This document shows, piece after piece, positions 9,401-14,427 of a stretch of 15,952 nucleotides of DNA. The notes below the pieces were generated by a model, which was not told where the DNA came from, did no database searches, and saw only the letters and a list, made by a program, of their open reading frames with translations. A program made the translations under genes and the position numbers. Each line of letters begins with the position of its first letter. Within the stretch, counting starts at the first letter, position 1. Origin of the DNA: CAZABC01 sp964483405 (GTDB taxonomy: Bacteria > Chloroflexota > Limnocylindria > Limnocylindrales > CSP1-4); assembly GCA_964483405.1 (NCBI GenBank), contig CAZABC010000045.1, forward strand, positions 1 to 15,952, given 5' to 3'.

Positions 9401-9771
9401 GGTTCGACGCCTTCCGGAAGACCGACGTCGGCGATGTTCTGCTCGATCGTCGCCCGGACCTCCTTGACGTCTGTCCCGTAGCTGAACTGGGCGACGACGA
9501 TCGAGATCGAGTTCGCGGACGTCGACTGGACGCCCTCGAGGCGGGGCACCCCGCCGATGGCGCGCTCGATCGGCTTGGTCACCTGCTCGGTGACGTCGGC
9601 CGCACCTGCGCCGGGATAGGCGGCGATGACCGTGATGATCGGGAACTCGATGTCGGGGACGAGCTCCTGCTTGAGGTTCTGCCAGGCATACACGCCGCCG
9701 AAGAGCACGGCGAACGCGAGCAGGAGCACGACGCTCCGCTTGCTGAGGGCCAGTTCCGAGAGTCGGCTCAC
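6478..9771 (-). CDS. RND-family efflux transporter (AcrB/SwrC-like)
   Basis: The 1097-residue inner-membrane pump has the full RND fold. TM1 (about 13-30) is followed by a large extracytoplasmic loop to about 370. TM2-6 include GRVVDDAIVVLENIYRH, where D437 and D438 match the proton-relay aspartates of AcrB TM4. A second external loop and TM8-12 follow. In TM10, at the place of AcrB Lys940, the sequence reads VVTNAIVLLD with Thr965, as I recall for Gram-positive SwrC-type pumps. An insert at about 252-283 is Gly/Pro/Ser-rich and holds a PTASIP tandem duplication. The C-terminal tail is Pro/Ala-rich. The GTG at 9771 overlaps the marR stop (GTGA), with AAAGGA 9 nt upstream, so translational coupling is likely. 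No membrane-fusion or outer-membrane channel gene is present, which fits a monoderm host. The exported substrate is unknown; amphiphilic drugs or lipids are typical. Confidence 0.94.
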   Translation of the reverse strand: MSRLSELALSKRSVVLLLAFAVLFGGVYAWQNLKQELVPDIEFPIITVIAAYPGAGAADVTEQVTKPIERAIGGVPRLEGVQSTSANSISIVVAQFSYGTDVKEVRATIEQNIADVGLPEGVEPDVSALNINATPVIIASISSTSGASDEEALEEVGALVRTVVVPNLAGLDGVSAVDATGGLEQRVEVTLDPEALAENGITAAQVSGILAANNLTFPSGALPVDSTNIPVSTTNRFTSVEEIEGLVVGVKGGASSLPGGGSGIPTASIPPTASIPPSAFPVPVRLGEVAQVELLGVATTGYARTGIPPATEGQPAVTLTVSKSSGANTVQVAEAVTAELAEIEADYPGQIEVTIVSDLSTFIKESRDGLLKEGALGAVFAVLTIFLFLFSVRSTFVAAVSIPLSILTALVLMLGAGITLNIMTLGGLAVAVGRVVDDAIVVLENIYRHRARGEDRLTASIAGTREVAGAITSATLTTVAVFLPLGFVGGLVSQFFLPFAITVTFALLASLVVALTVIPVLAYFIVDKVKADVDETGEPRHSFWIRAYTPTIRTVLRNRWTKWATVGVAALLFFVTTALVPMIPTQFLNTGSEKILAVYLAPPQGTSSDVVLEQAIAAEEIILAQPEVELVQTSVPAETNTGFGALSASFAGRPANSATLTVRLDPGVDLKAETEKLIADLEPVAIEGWSVTVTEAAGFGGSSTLTVVVSAQNQPLVAEATATILAELEDQPDIVNLTSDLVRGTPEVQIRVDPDRATAVGSSTAQIAGEVRGALVGATATRIQVGDSGAIDVFVQLDPSGLDSVEALRALPVGTITKVPLGSVAEVEEVDAQGSITRIDQAPASSISAEITSPDQGAVSAAVQATIDELVASGEIDPSVDVRLAGVTEQQNEAFGGLFVAMGVAILLVYVTMVLTFNSLTTPFVILFSLPLATIGAFPALVITGRPIGISALIGFLMLIGIVVTNAIVLLDLVERLRKNGEATDEALVEGGRTRVRPILMTALATMLALIPLAAGFNEGSIIAAELGTVVIGGLFSSTFLTLLVIPVLYSLVEGGKGWFGGRFRRRSATVEGGPPAETAAAPDAVPPSAPEAPAPA
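8941..8979 (-). repeat. In-frame 18-bp tandem duplication inside the RND gene
   Basis: Two exact copies of an 18-bp unit plus 3 matching bases encode PTASIP twice (residues 265-276), followed by a degenerate third unit, PSAFPV. It lies in a flexible-looking insert of the first porter loop, just before VRLGEVAQVEL. Copy number could vary between strains. Confidence 0.9.
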
Positions 9772-10328
9772 CTGCTGTCGTCCTTTCGGTCGGTCGTGGT
9801 CGTGGGGAGGGCGGGGCCATCGGCCCCGGGCGGGGTCGCGGCGCGGACGAGCACCGCCATCGCCTGCTCGACGAGCGCGAGGTCGGCATCGCCGACGCGG
9901 TCGAGCATCAGGAGGAGCTGCTCGTTGTTGAGCTCACGGAAGCGGCCGACCTGGGTCTCCCCGCTGGGCGTGACCGAGACGACGACCTGCCGCCGGTCGG
10001 CGGGGTCGTCGCGGCGATCGAGCAGGCCGAGATCGACGAGGCGGTCGACCTGGCCGCTCGTCGTCGAGAGCGACACCCCGAGGCGGGCGGCGAGCTCGGA
10101 CATCCGGAGCGACCCTGCCGCTAGGACGGTGTAGAGGACCTTCGCCTGCGACATCGTCACCGCGACCTCCATGAACTCGGGGAGGTGCGCGCTGACGAGC
10201 CGGTGCATCAGCTCCTCGTAGGCGGCGACGACGCGGTCGACCGTCGCATCGCGGCTGGTCGGGGGGGCGTCGGGCGCGGGCGGGGCGTCACCGGACGGCG
10301 TTCCCGCGTCGATGTCGTTCGGGTTCAT
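9768..10328 (-). CDS. MarR family transcriptional regulator
   Basis: The 186-residue winged-helix repressor-type protein begins with a disordered Asn/Pro/Asp-rich N-terminus (1-28), then a dimerisation helix (about 29-55). The wHTH core follows: VLYTVLAAGSLRMSELAARLGVS, SLSTTSGQVDRLVDLGLLDRR (recognition helix) and the wing DPADRRQVVVSVTPSG. It has no cysteine, so an OhrR-type thiol switch is excluded. It is translationally coupled to the RND gene (GTGA overlap) and therefore most likely controls that pump. The start is uncertain. The ATG at 10328 is favoured, but an in-frame GTG at 10367 would add 13 residues and put all three 18-bp repeats in frame as PNDTEI/PNDQMN/PNDIDA. Against that GTG, it directly abuts the TATAGT box. 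Before the ATG, GGAG lies 15 nt away, which is too far for a normal ribosome site. Confidence 0.9.
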   Translation of the reverse strand: MNPNDIDAGTPSGDAPPAPDAPPTSRDATVDRVVAAYEELMHRLVSAHLPEFMEVAVTMSQAKVLYTVLAAGSLRMSELAARLGVSLSTTSGQVDRLVDLGLLDRRDDPADRRQVVVSVTPSGETQVGRFRELNNEQLLLMLDRVGDADLALVEQAMAVLVRAATPPGADGPALPTTTTDRKDDSR

Positions 10329-10359
10329 CTGATCGTTCGGTATCTCCGTATCATTCGGT
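10314..10359. repeat. Three 10-bp motifs at exact 18-bp spacing over the marR start; candidate operator
   Basis: On the plus strand the copies are GTCGTTCGGG (10314), ATCGTTCGGT (10332) and ATCATTCGGT (10350), each 18 bp from the next. The last copy forms CCG-N7-CGG with CCG at 10347, a partly symmetrical site of the kind MarR proteins bind. The array lies directly downstream of a TATAGT box, where a bound repressor would block transcription. Because 18 bp is six codons, the array could also be a coding repeat if marR starts upstream. Confidence 0.5.
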
Positions 10360-10367
10360 CGGCGCAC

Positions 10368-10373
10368 ACTATA
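10368..10373 (-). promoter_or_regulatory. Candidate -10 box (TATAGT) of the marR-RND unit
   Basis: TATAGT on the minus strand differs from TATAAT at one base and stands in the most AT-rich part of the marR/glycosylase divergent gap. It predicts transcription start near 10361, about 33 nt before the marR ATG and just upstream of the 18-bp repeat array. No good -35 is apparent. Confidence 0.5.
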
Positions 10374-10448
10374 CGGCAGAACCGTTGTTTCGGATGGGGC
10401 GACGCGGCCAGCTGCCGGAGGCCCCCGGCGGAGTGGCGGCCGGTCCCC

Positions 10449-10454
10449 TACCAT
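10449..10454 (+). promoter_or_regulatory. Candidate -10 box (TACCAT) of the glycosylase gene
   Basis: TACCAT lies 8 nt before the GTG start at 10463, and no Shine-Dalgarno site intervenes. Transcription would begin within about two bases of the start codon, so the mRNA would be leaderless or nearly so. This resembles, less exactly, the 6-nt spacing of three other genes in the window. Confidence 0.35.
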
Positions 10455-10462
10455 CCCCGCTC

Positions 10463-11746
10463 GTGACCGTCCCCCGGCAGCTCCCCGCCGCCGTCGCCCG
10501 CCGGTTCCTCGCGATCCGTCACTTCCTCGCGCCGCCGCGGTCGCTGCCGGCCGGGCCGGACGGGGTCATGACCGTCGTCGAGCGGCTCGGCTCGCTCCAG
10601 TTCGACCCGCTCGAGGTCGCCGGGCGCAACCACGACCTCGTCCTGCTCAGCCGGGTCTCGGGCTACCGGCGCGAGGTGACCGACGCGCTGCTCTACCGCG
10701 ACCGCCGGCTCTTCGAGGCCTACAACAAGGGCCTCAGCCTCCTGCCGGTCAGCGAGCTGCCCTGGCACCGGCTGACCTGGGACCGGGCGAGGATCGCCCA
10801 CGAGGGTGGCGCGTTCGACGAGCACGCCCCGCTCGTCGAGGAGCTGCTCGGCCGGATCGACCGCGACGGTCCGCTGTCGTCGACCGACGTCGAGCCGCGG
10901 GGCGCGATCGACTGGTATTGGCGGCCGACGAACCAGGTCCGGGCGATCCTCGAGGCGCTCGGCGAGGCCGGCGTCCTCGGGCTCGCCCGACGCGAGGGCA
11001 ACCGCCGCGTCTACGACCGGATGGAGCGGCTCCATCCTGCCGATCTCCTCGCGATCCGGCCGCCCGAGCGCGAGCAGATCGCCCACCGGCTGCTGTCGCG
11101 CTACCGGGCCCACGGCCTCCTCGGTCGGAGCGGCAGCTCCGAGCTGTGGGACGGGGCGGGCCGCGCGACCGTCGATCCGGCGCACCCGGACCGCCCGACG
11201 CGGACCGAGCTGCTCGCCGAGCATGTCGCCGCCGGGACGCTGGTCCCGGTCGCGGTCGAGGGCGTTCGCGGCGAGCGGTTCGTCGTCCGCGCGGAGCTCG
11301 AGCTGCTCGAGCGGGCCGTCGACGAGGTGGCGGCCGGCGTGCCGCCCGGCGGTCATCCACCCGGGGTCGCCTTCCTCGCCCCGCTCGATCCGCTCGCCTG
11401 GGACCGCGACCTGCTCCGCTCGCTGTACGGCTTCGACTATGTCTGGGAGGTCTACGTGCCGGCGGCAAGGCGCCGCTGGGGTTACTACGTCCTGCCCCTG
11501 CTCTACGGCGACCGGCTCGTCGGCCGGATCGAGCCGCGGATCGACCGGCGGGCCCGGGCGCTGCAGGTCCTCGACCTGTGGTGGGAGGACGGCTTCGACC
11601 CGCTCGCCGACGAGCGCTTCCTCGACGGCCTGGCGACGGCGCTGCAGGCGCACTGCGACTTCGGCGGGGTCGCGCGGGTGATCCTCCCGCGGACGGCCCG
11701 GCACCGAGCCCTGGCGGCCGCGCTCCGGCCACGGCTCGCGCGGTAG
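10463..11746 (+). CDS. Winged-helix DNA glycosylase of the AlkX/YcaQ (HTH_42) family
   Basis: The 427-residue product is close in length to E. coli YcaQ (about 410). This family unhooks alkylated or crosslinked bases from DNA. An N-terminal helical region includes LGSLQFDPL, where Q46-F47-D48 matches the QxD catalytic motif reported for AlkX/YcaQ, as opposed to QxQ in AlkZ. A winged-helix segment follows (WYWRPTNQVRAILEALGEAGVL, then RREGNRRVYDRMERL). The C-terminal part carries the hallmark FLAPLDPLAWDRDLL...YGFDYVWEVYVPAARRRWGYYVLPLLYGDRLVGRIEPR block (about 304-357). The GTG at 10463 was chosen because family-like sequence starts there and a TACCAT box lies just upstream. The open frame back to 10385 overlaps the promoter region. 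The gene is divergent from marR-RND across 134 nt, suggesting shared control. Damage specificity is inferred from the family only. Confidence 0.88.
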   Translation: MTVPRQLPAAVARRFLAIRHFLAPPRSLPAGPDGVMTVVERLGSLQFDPLEVAGRNHDLVLLSRVSGYRREVTDALLYRDRRLFEAYNKGLSLLPVSELPWHRLTWDRARIAHEGGAFDEHAPLVEELLGRIDRDGPLSSTDVEPRGAIDWYWRPTNQVRAILEALGEAGVLGLARREGNRRVYDRMERLHPADLLAIRPPEREQIAHRLLSRYRAHGLLGRSGSSELWDGAGRATVDPAHPDRPTRTELLAEHVAAGTLVPVAVEGVRGERFVVRAELELLERAVDEVAAGVPPGGHPPGVAFLAPLDPLAWDRDLLRSLYGFDYVWEVYVPAARRRWGYYVLPLLYGDRLVGRIEPRIDRRARALQVLDLWWEDGFDPLADERFLDGLATALQAHCDFGGVARVILPRTARHRALAAALRPRLAR

Positions 11747-11749
11747 GAT
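11744..11749 (+). promoter_or_regulatory. Candidate -10 box (TAGGAT) of the OsmC gene, overlapping the upstream stop codon
   Basis: TAGGAT begins with the TAG stop codon of the glycosylase gene. It predicts a start near 11756 and a leader of about 75 nt ending in the GGAGGG ribosome site. The same hexamer at a similar distance precedes the membrane-protein gene on the minus strand. Confidence 0.4.
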
Positions 11750-11830
11750 TCCGAGGACGCGCCCCGCGGATGCGACGCGGAGCGGAGCTGGACGACGACG
11801 GACTTCGACACACCACGAACGGAGGGGCCG

Positions 11831-12274
11831 ATGGCCGCACTGCGACACGCCGAAGTCACCTGGAAGGGCGACCTGATCGGCGGCGCCGGGACGATCGACT
11901 ACGTCAGCAGCGGTGCCTTCTCGCGGATGCCGGTCACCTGGGCTTCGCGGACCGAGGCGCACGACGGGCGGACGAGCCCGGAAGAGCTGATCGCCGCCGC
12001 CCACGCGGCCTGCTTCTCGATGGCCTTCTCGTCCCGCCTGGCCAAGAACGGGACGCCGGCGACCCAGCTGAAGGTCAAGGCGGTCGTCACCTTCGACAAG
12101 ACCGACGCCGGCTGGGGCATCGCCTCGTCCGCGCTCGACGTCCGCGGTGTGGTCCCGGGCATCGACGCGGCGACCTTCGCCGAGCTCGCCGAGAGCGCGA
12201 AGGACGGCTGCCCGGTCTCGGGCGCGCTCAAGGGCAACGTGGCCCTGTCGGTCGCGTCGACGCTCGAGGGCTGA
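11831..12274 (+). CDS. OsmC-family thiol-dependent peroxidase
   Basis: The 147-residue cytosolic protein has the normal length for OsmC. It reduces organic hydroperoxides using two cysteines, both present: C61 in IAAAHAACFSMAFS and C127 in ESAKDGCPVSGAL. The segment RTSPEELIAAAHAACFS is the characteristic central helix. The first motif favours OsmC over Ohr. The ATG at 11831 stands 4 nt after GGAGGG. The gene follows the glycosylase by 84 nt on the same strand and may be read from its own TAGGAT box or by read-through. It may add peroxide protection to the neighbouring efflux and DNA-repair genes, but the nearby MarR lacks the cysteine expected of an OhrR sensor. Confidence 0.94.
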   Translation: MAALRHAEVTWKGDLIGGAGTIDYVSSGAFSRMPVTWASRTEAHDGRTSPEELIAAAHAACFSMAFSSRLAKNGTPATQLKVKAVVTFDKTDAGWGIASSALDVRGVVPGIDAATFAELAESAKDGCPVSGALKGNVALSVASTLEG

Positions 12275-12296
12275 TCCGCGAGTCTGTGGAGCACAC

Positions 12297-12312
12297 CCGC
12301 GGGGACCCGCGG
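12297..12312 (+). terminator. Weak hairpin after the OsmC gene, possible terminator
   Basis: CCGCGGG-GA-CCCGCGG lies 22 nt after the OsmC stop and forms about six pairs around a tetraloop. There is no T-run. Position is the main support. Confidence 0.25.
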
Positions 12313-12446
12313 CCGGGCGTTGCCTGGGAGTCTGCATCGTCGAGCAGGTCGTCGCCTTGACCCGCTCGCGGGGCCGCCAGCGACCGGCCGCCGGTCACGA
12401 TGGGCTGGATCCGGAGACTCGGACGGCGGTTCCGGTGCGTTCCGTG

Positions 12447-12513
12447 GACTTCGGGGCCACGAAACCTGCACGCCATCGTCATCGGCTCGGAATCGCAGAC
12501 TCCGGGACCACGA
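12447..12513. repeat. Imperfect direct repeat, 51-bp period
   Basis: GACTTCGGGGCCACGA (12447-12462) and GACTCCGGGACCACGA (12498-12513) match at 14 of 16 positions. Flanking bases show weaker similarity. It lies wholly in non-coding sequence and its meaning is unknown. Confidence 0.45.
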
Positions 12514-12662
12514 CCGTCGCGCTGCCGTAGCCCTCCCGGGCGCCGACCACCGGGGCCGACGCCAGCGGCGCCGACCCGCCAAGGCAGCCCCCGAACCGAC
12601 GCTGCCAAGGGAGGCCGCCGCCCGAGTCGCCTGAGCCCCGGGCCACGCACCCGCACTGTCTG

Positions 12663-12693
12663 GGCCGACGGCGATCGCGCCCGTCGCTCGGCC
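12663..12693 (-). terminator. Imperfect hairpin after the phosphotriesterase-family gene
   Basis: GGCCGA pairs with TCGGCC, with three further inner pairs and an asymmetric bulge. It begins 17 nt after the stop codon on the minus strand. No T-run follows, so terminator function is only likely by position. Confidence 0.35.
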
Positions 12694-12709
12694 GGCGCCT
12701 CGACGCCCC

Positions 12710-13726
12710 TCAGCCGCCGATCGCAAGGATCCGGAGCGGGTTCTCGACCGTCAGCCGCCGGATCGTCGGCTCGTCCACGCCGGCGTCGCGGAGCCGCGGC
12801 AGGAGCGTCGCCTGGATGTAGCCGTAGCCGTTCCCCTCGTAGTGGACGAGCTGGCTGTTGTGGCAGACGTCCTGGCTGAGCAGGACGCGGTCGGCGTAGC
12901 CAGCGTCGATGAGCTCGAGGAGGCGGCGGATCGTCGTCGGCTCGTCCTTGCGCTCCATCGGCGTGAACGCCATGCCGAGGAAGTCGAACTCGAGGTTCGC
13001 GCCACGGCGGCAGATCTCGAGGTAGTGGTCGAGCCGCGGATACGAATCGGCGTGGCCGATGACGACCCGGGCCGGGTCGACCCCCTCCTCCTCGAAGACC
13101 CGGAGCTGGGCGAGGCCGACCGGCGAGAGGACAGCGTGGGTCGAGATCGCCATCCCGGTCCGCCGAGCGGCCCGCGCGACCGCCCGGTGGACCCGCTCCT
13201 CGAGCGCGGTCAGCCACGGCTTGTCGGTCCCGATCTCGCCGAGGATCCCGGGCCGGACACCGCTGCCGCGGACCCCCGCCTCGAACTCGCCGACGAGCTC
13301 GTCGGCGAGATCGTCGACCGTCCGGCGGTCGACCCGCAGCTCGACCGGGTAGTAGGCGGTCCGGTACCAGCCGGCCCCCATCGCGATCGAGAGGCCGGTC
13401 CGCCGGGCGAGGTCGGCGAGCCAGAACGGGTCGCGGCCGATGCCGTCGAGCGTCAGGTCGGCGAGGCACGTCCCGCCGAGGTCGCGGTAGCGGACGAGCT
13501 CGGGCTCGATGAGCGCGACGTCCTTCGTCAGCTCCCAGTAGTCCCAGCGGTTCTGGATCTCCCAGAGCGTGCACTGGGTGTGCTCGTGGGGCAGGGTGAA
13601 GCCGAGCGCGCCCGCCGGCACGTCGCCGAGGACGGTCCGGATGAACGGTCCCGGGACCGTGCCGTACGGCGCCGGTCCGGCGGTCTGGGCGGACGCGTCG
13701 ATCGGGGCGGGCGTCGGGTCGGTCAT
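12710..13726 (-). CDS. Phosphotriesterase-family (amidohydrolase superfamily) metal-dependent hydrolase
   Basis: The 338-residue TIM-barrel enzyme carries the full metal-site set in order: H47 and H49 (LPHEH), E164 (ILGEIGTD), H197 (ISTHA), H225 (VIGHADS) and D286 (LLSQDVCH). The bridging position is Glu, as in the E. coli phosphotriesterase homology protein (Php), rather than the carboxylated Lys of true phosphotriesterase. A lactonase or ester hydrolase is therefore more likely than an organophosphate hydrolase. No signal peptide is seen, so it should be cytosolic. The first 25 residues are Pro/Ala-rich linker. The ATG at 13726 lies exactly 6 nt after a TAGACT box with no ribosome site, which suggests a leaderless mRNA. 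It is convergent with OsmC and divergent from the 13830 membrane protein. The substrate cannot be read from the sequence. Confidence 0.92.
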   Translation of the reverse strand: MTDPTPAPIDASAQTAGPAPYGTVPGPFIRTVLGDVPAGALGFTLPHEHTQCTLWEIQNRWDYWELTKDVALIEPELVRYRDLGGTCLADLTLDGIGRDPFWLADLARRTGLSIAMGAGWYRTAYYPVELRVDRRTVDDLADELVGEFEAGVRGSGVRPGILGEIGTDKPWLTALEERVHRAVARAARRTGMAISTHAVLSPVGLAQLRVFEEEGVDPARVVIGHADSYPRLDHYLEICRRGANLEFDFLGMAFTPMERKDEPTTIRRLLELIDAGYADRVLLSQDVCHNSQLVHYEGNGYGYIQATLLPRLRDAGVDEPTIRRLTVENPLRILAIGG

Positions 13727-13732
13727 GGGACC

Positions 13733-13738
13733 AGTCTA
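13733..13738 (-). promoter_or_regulatory. -10 box (TAGACT) giving a leaderless start for the phosphotriesterase-family gene
   Basis: TAGACT is followed by six bases (GGTCCC) and then ATG, so transcription would start on the A of the start codon. There is no Shine-Dalgarno site. The same spacing occurs at 15808-15813 and 15899-15904. Confidence 0.55.
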
Positions 13739-13829
13739 GCCCCGCCCGGAGGGGCCCCGATCGACGGGATGCGCCGTCCCCGCGGGCGCGGCATGATGCG
13801 CACGTTCGCCGCCCACCACGAGGGACCCG

Positions 13830-14417
13830 ATGGACGACCAGCGCGACACCGACGGCAGCGTGACCCGGCTCGGCCCCGACAGCGGCGGCCGGGCGCCCGG
13901 CGAGCCGGCCGTCGTCTACCGGGCGTGGTCGTGGACGTCCGACGAGCCGTCGGGGCGGCCGGGCGTCCCGTTCCTCGGGCTCTTCCTCGTCGGCTTCGGC
14001 GGCCTGCTGCTGCTCCAGCAGCTGCTGCCCGACGCGGAGATCCTGTCGTGGGTCGCGCTCGTCGCCGGGGTCGCCGCGCTCATCGCCGGCGTGACCGGCA
14101 ACCGCGGCTTCCTCATCTACCTCGGCGCGATCCTGGTCGCCGCGGGGCTGCCGTCGATCCTCGAGGCGTTCGACCTCATCAGCGGCGACGGCTGGAGCAC
14201 GACCTTCCTCGGCGTCGCCTTCGTCGTCATCGGGCTGGTCCGGCGGCGCGGGCCGGGTCTCACCCTGACCTTCTGGCTCGGGGTGATCCTCCTCCTCATC
14301 GGCCTGCCGCAGACGCTCTTCCCCGGCCTGTCGGGGCTGCTCTTCCCGCTGCTCGTCCTCGGCCTCGGGGCGCTCATCCTCGTCCGCGCCCTGTCCCGGC
14401 GCCCGACCGGCTTCTGA
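13830..14417 (+). CDS. Small polytopic membrane protein, function unknown (LiaF-TM/DUF5668-like pattern)
   Basis: The 195-residue protein has a polar N-terminal tail (1-45) containing VVYRAWSWTSDEPSG. About six hydrophobic segments follow (48-65, 71-88, 92-110, 121-136, 143-160 and 164-185), and a short basic end RALSRRPTGF. Paired helices of the form GLFLVGFGGLLLLQQLLP and GVILLLIGLPQTLFPG recall the small membrane modules of DUF5668/LiaF-TM proteins; I consider this suggestive only. No catalytic motif is present. The ATG at 13830 is 5 nt after GAGGG. A CATGAT at 13792-13797 could be a poor -10 box. Its stop is only 10 nt from the stop of the convergent aminotransferase gene. Confidence 0.8.
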   Translation: MDDQRDTDGSVTRLGPDSGGRAPGEPAVVYRAWSWTSDEPSGRPGVPFLGLFLVGFGGLLLLQQLLPDAEILSWVALVAGVAALIAGVTGNRGFLIYLGAILVAAGLPSILEAFDLISGDGWSTTFLGVAFVVIGLVRRRGPGLTLTFWLGVILLLIGLPQTLFPGLSGLLFPLLVLGLGALILVRALSRRPTGF

Positions 14418-14427
14418 GGGGCCGGCG

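Larger units (their letters stand above)
12275..12709. other. 435-nt non-coding stretch between convergent genes
   Basis: No frame here reads like a real protein: the open frames are Arg/Pro/Ser-rich and run into antisense of neighbouring genes. It contains a hairpin near each gene end, an imperfect 16-bp direct repeat 51 bp apart, a short CGTGG...CCACG stem with a C(TTCG)G loop at 12444-12461, and a 6-bp GACCGG/CCGGTC stem at 12382-12396. It matches no RNA family I recognise. It could hold terminators, a small RNA or decayed sequence. Confidence 0.6.

Noticed and set aside
5119..10134. A 1671-codon open frame on the plus strand antisense to the RND, marR and membrane-protein genes
   Set aside because: Its translation is Arg/Asp/Gly/Glu-rich with no domain. 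High third-position GC on the minus strand removes stops from this antisense frame. The opposite strand encodes clear families.
9768..10328. OhrR-like peroxide sensor paired with the nearby OsmC gene
   Set aside because: The regulator contains no cysteine and is coupled to the RND gene, not to OsmC.
10448..12337. A 629-codon minus-strand open frame across the glycosylase and OsmC genes
   Set aside because: Composition is Arg/Pro/Asp-rich and low in complexity, while both plus-strand genes have intact family motifs.
12444..12513. Possible tRNA or riboswitch around the TTCG-loop hairpin
   Set aside because: No acceptor stem, no anticodon arm and no T-loop consensus; no riboswitch core that I recognise.
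12400..12879. Open plus-strand frame starting MGWIRRLGRRFRC in the non-coding island
   Set aside because: No ribosome site, Pro/Arg/Ser-biased, and it continues into antisense of the phosphotriesterase-family gene.
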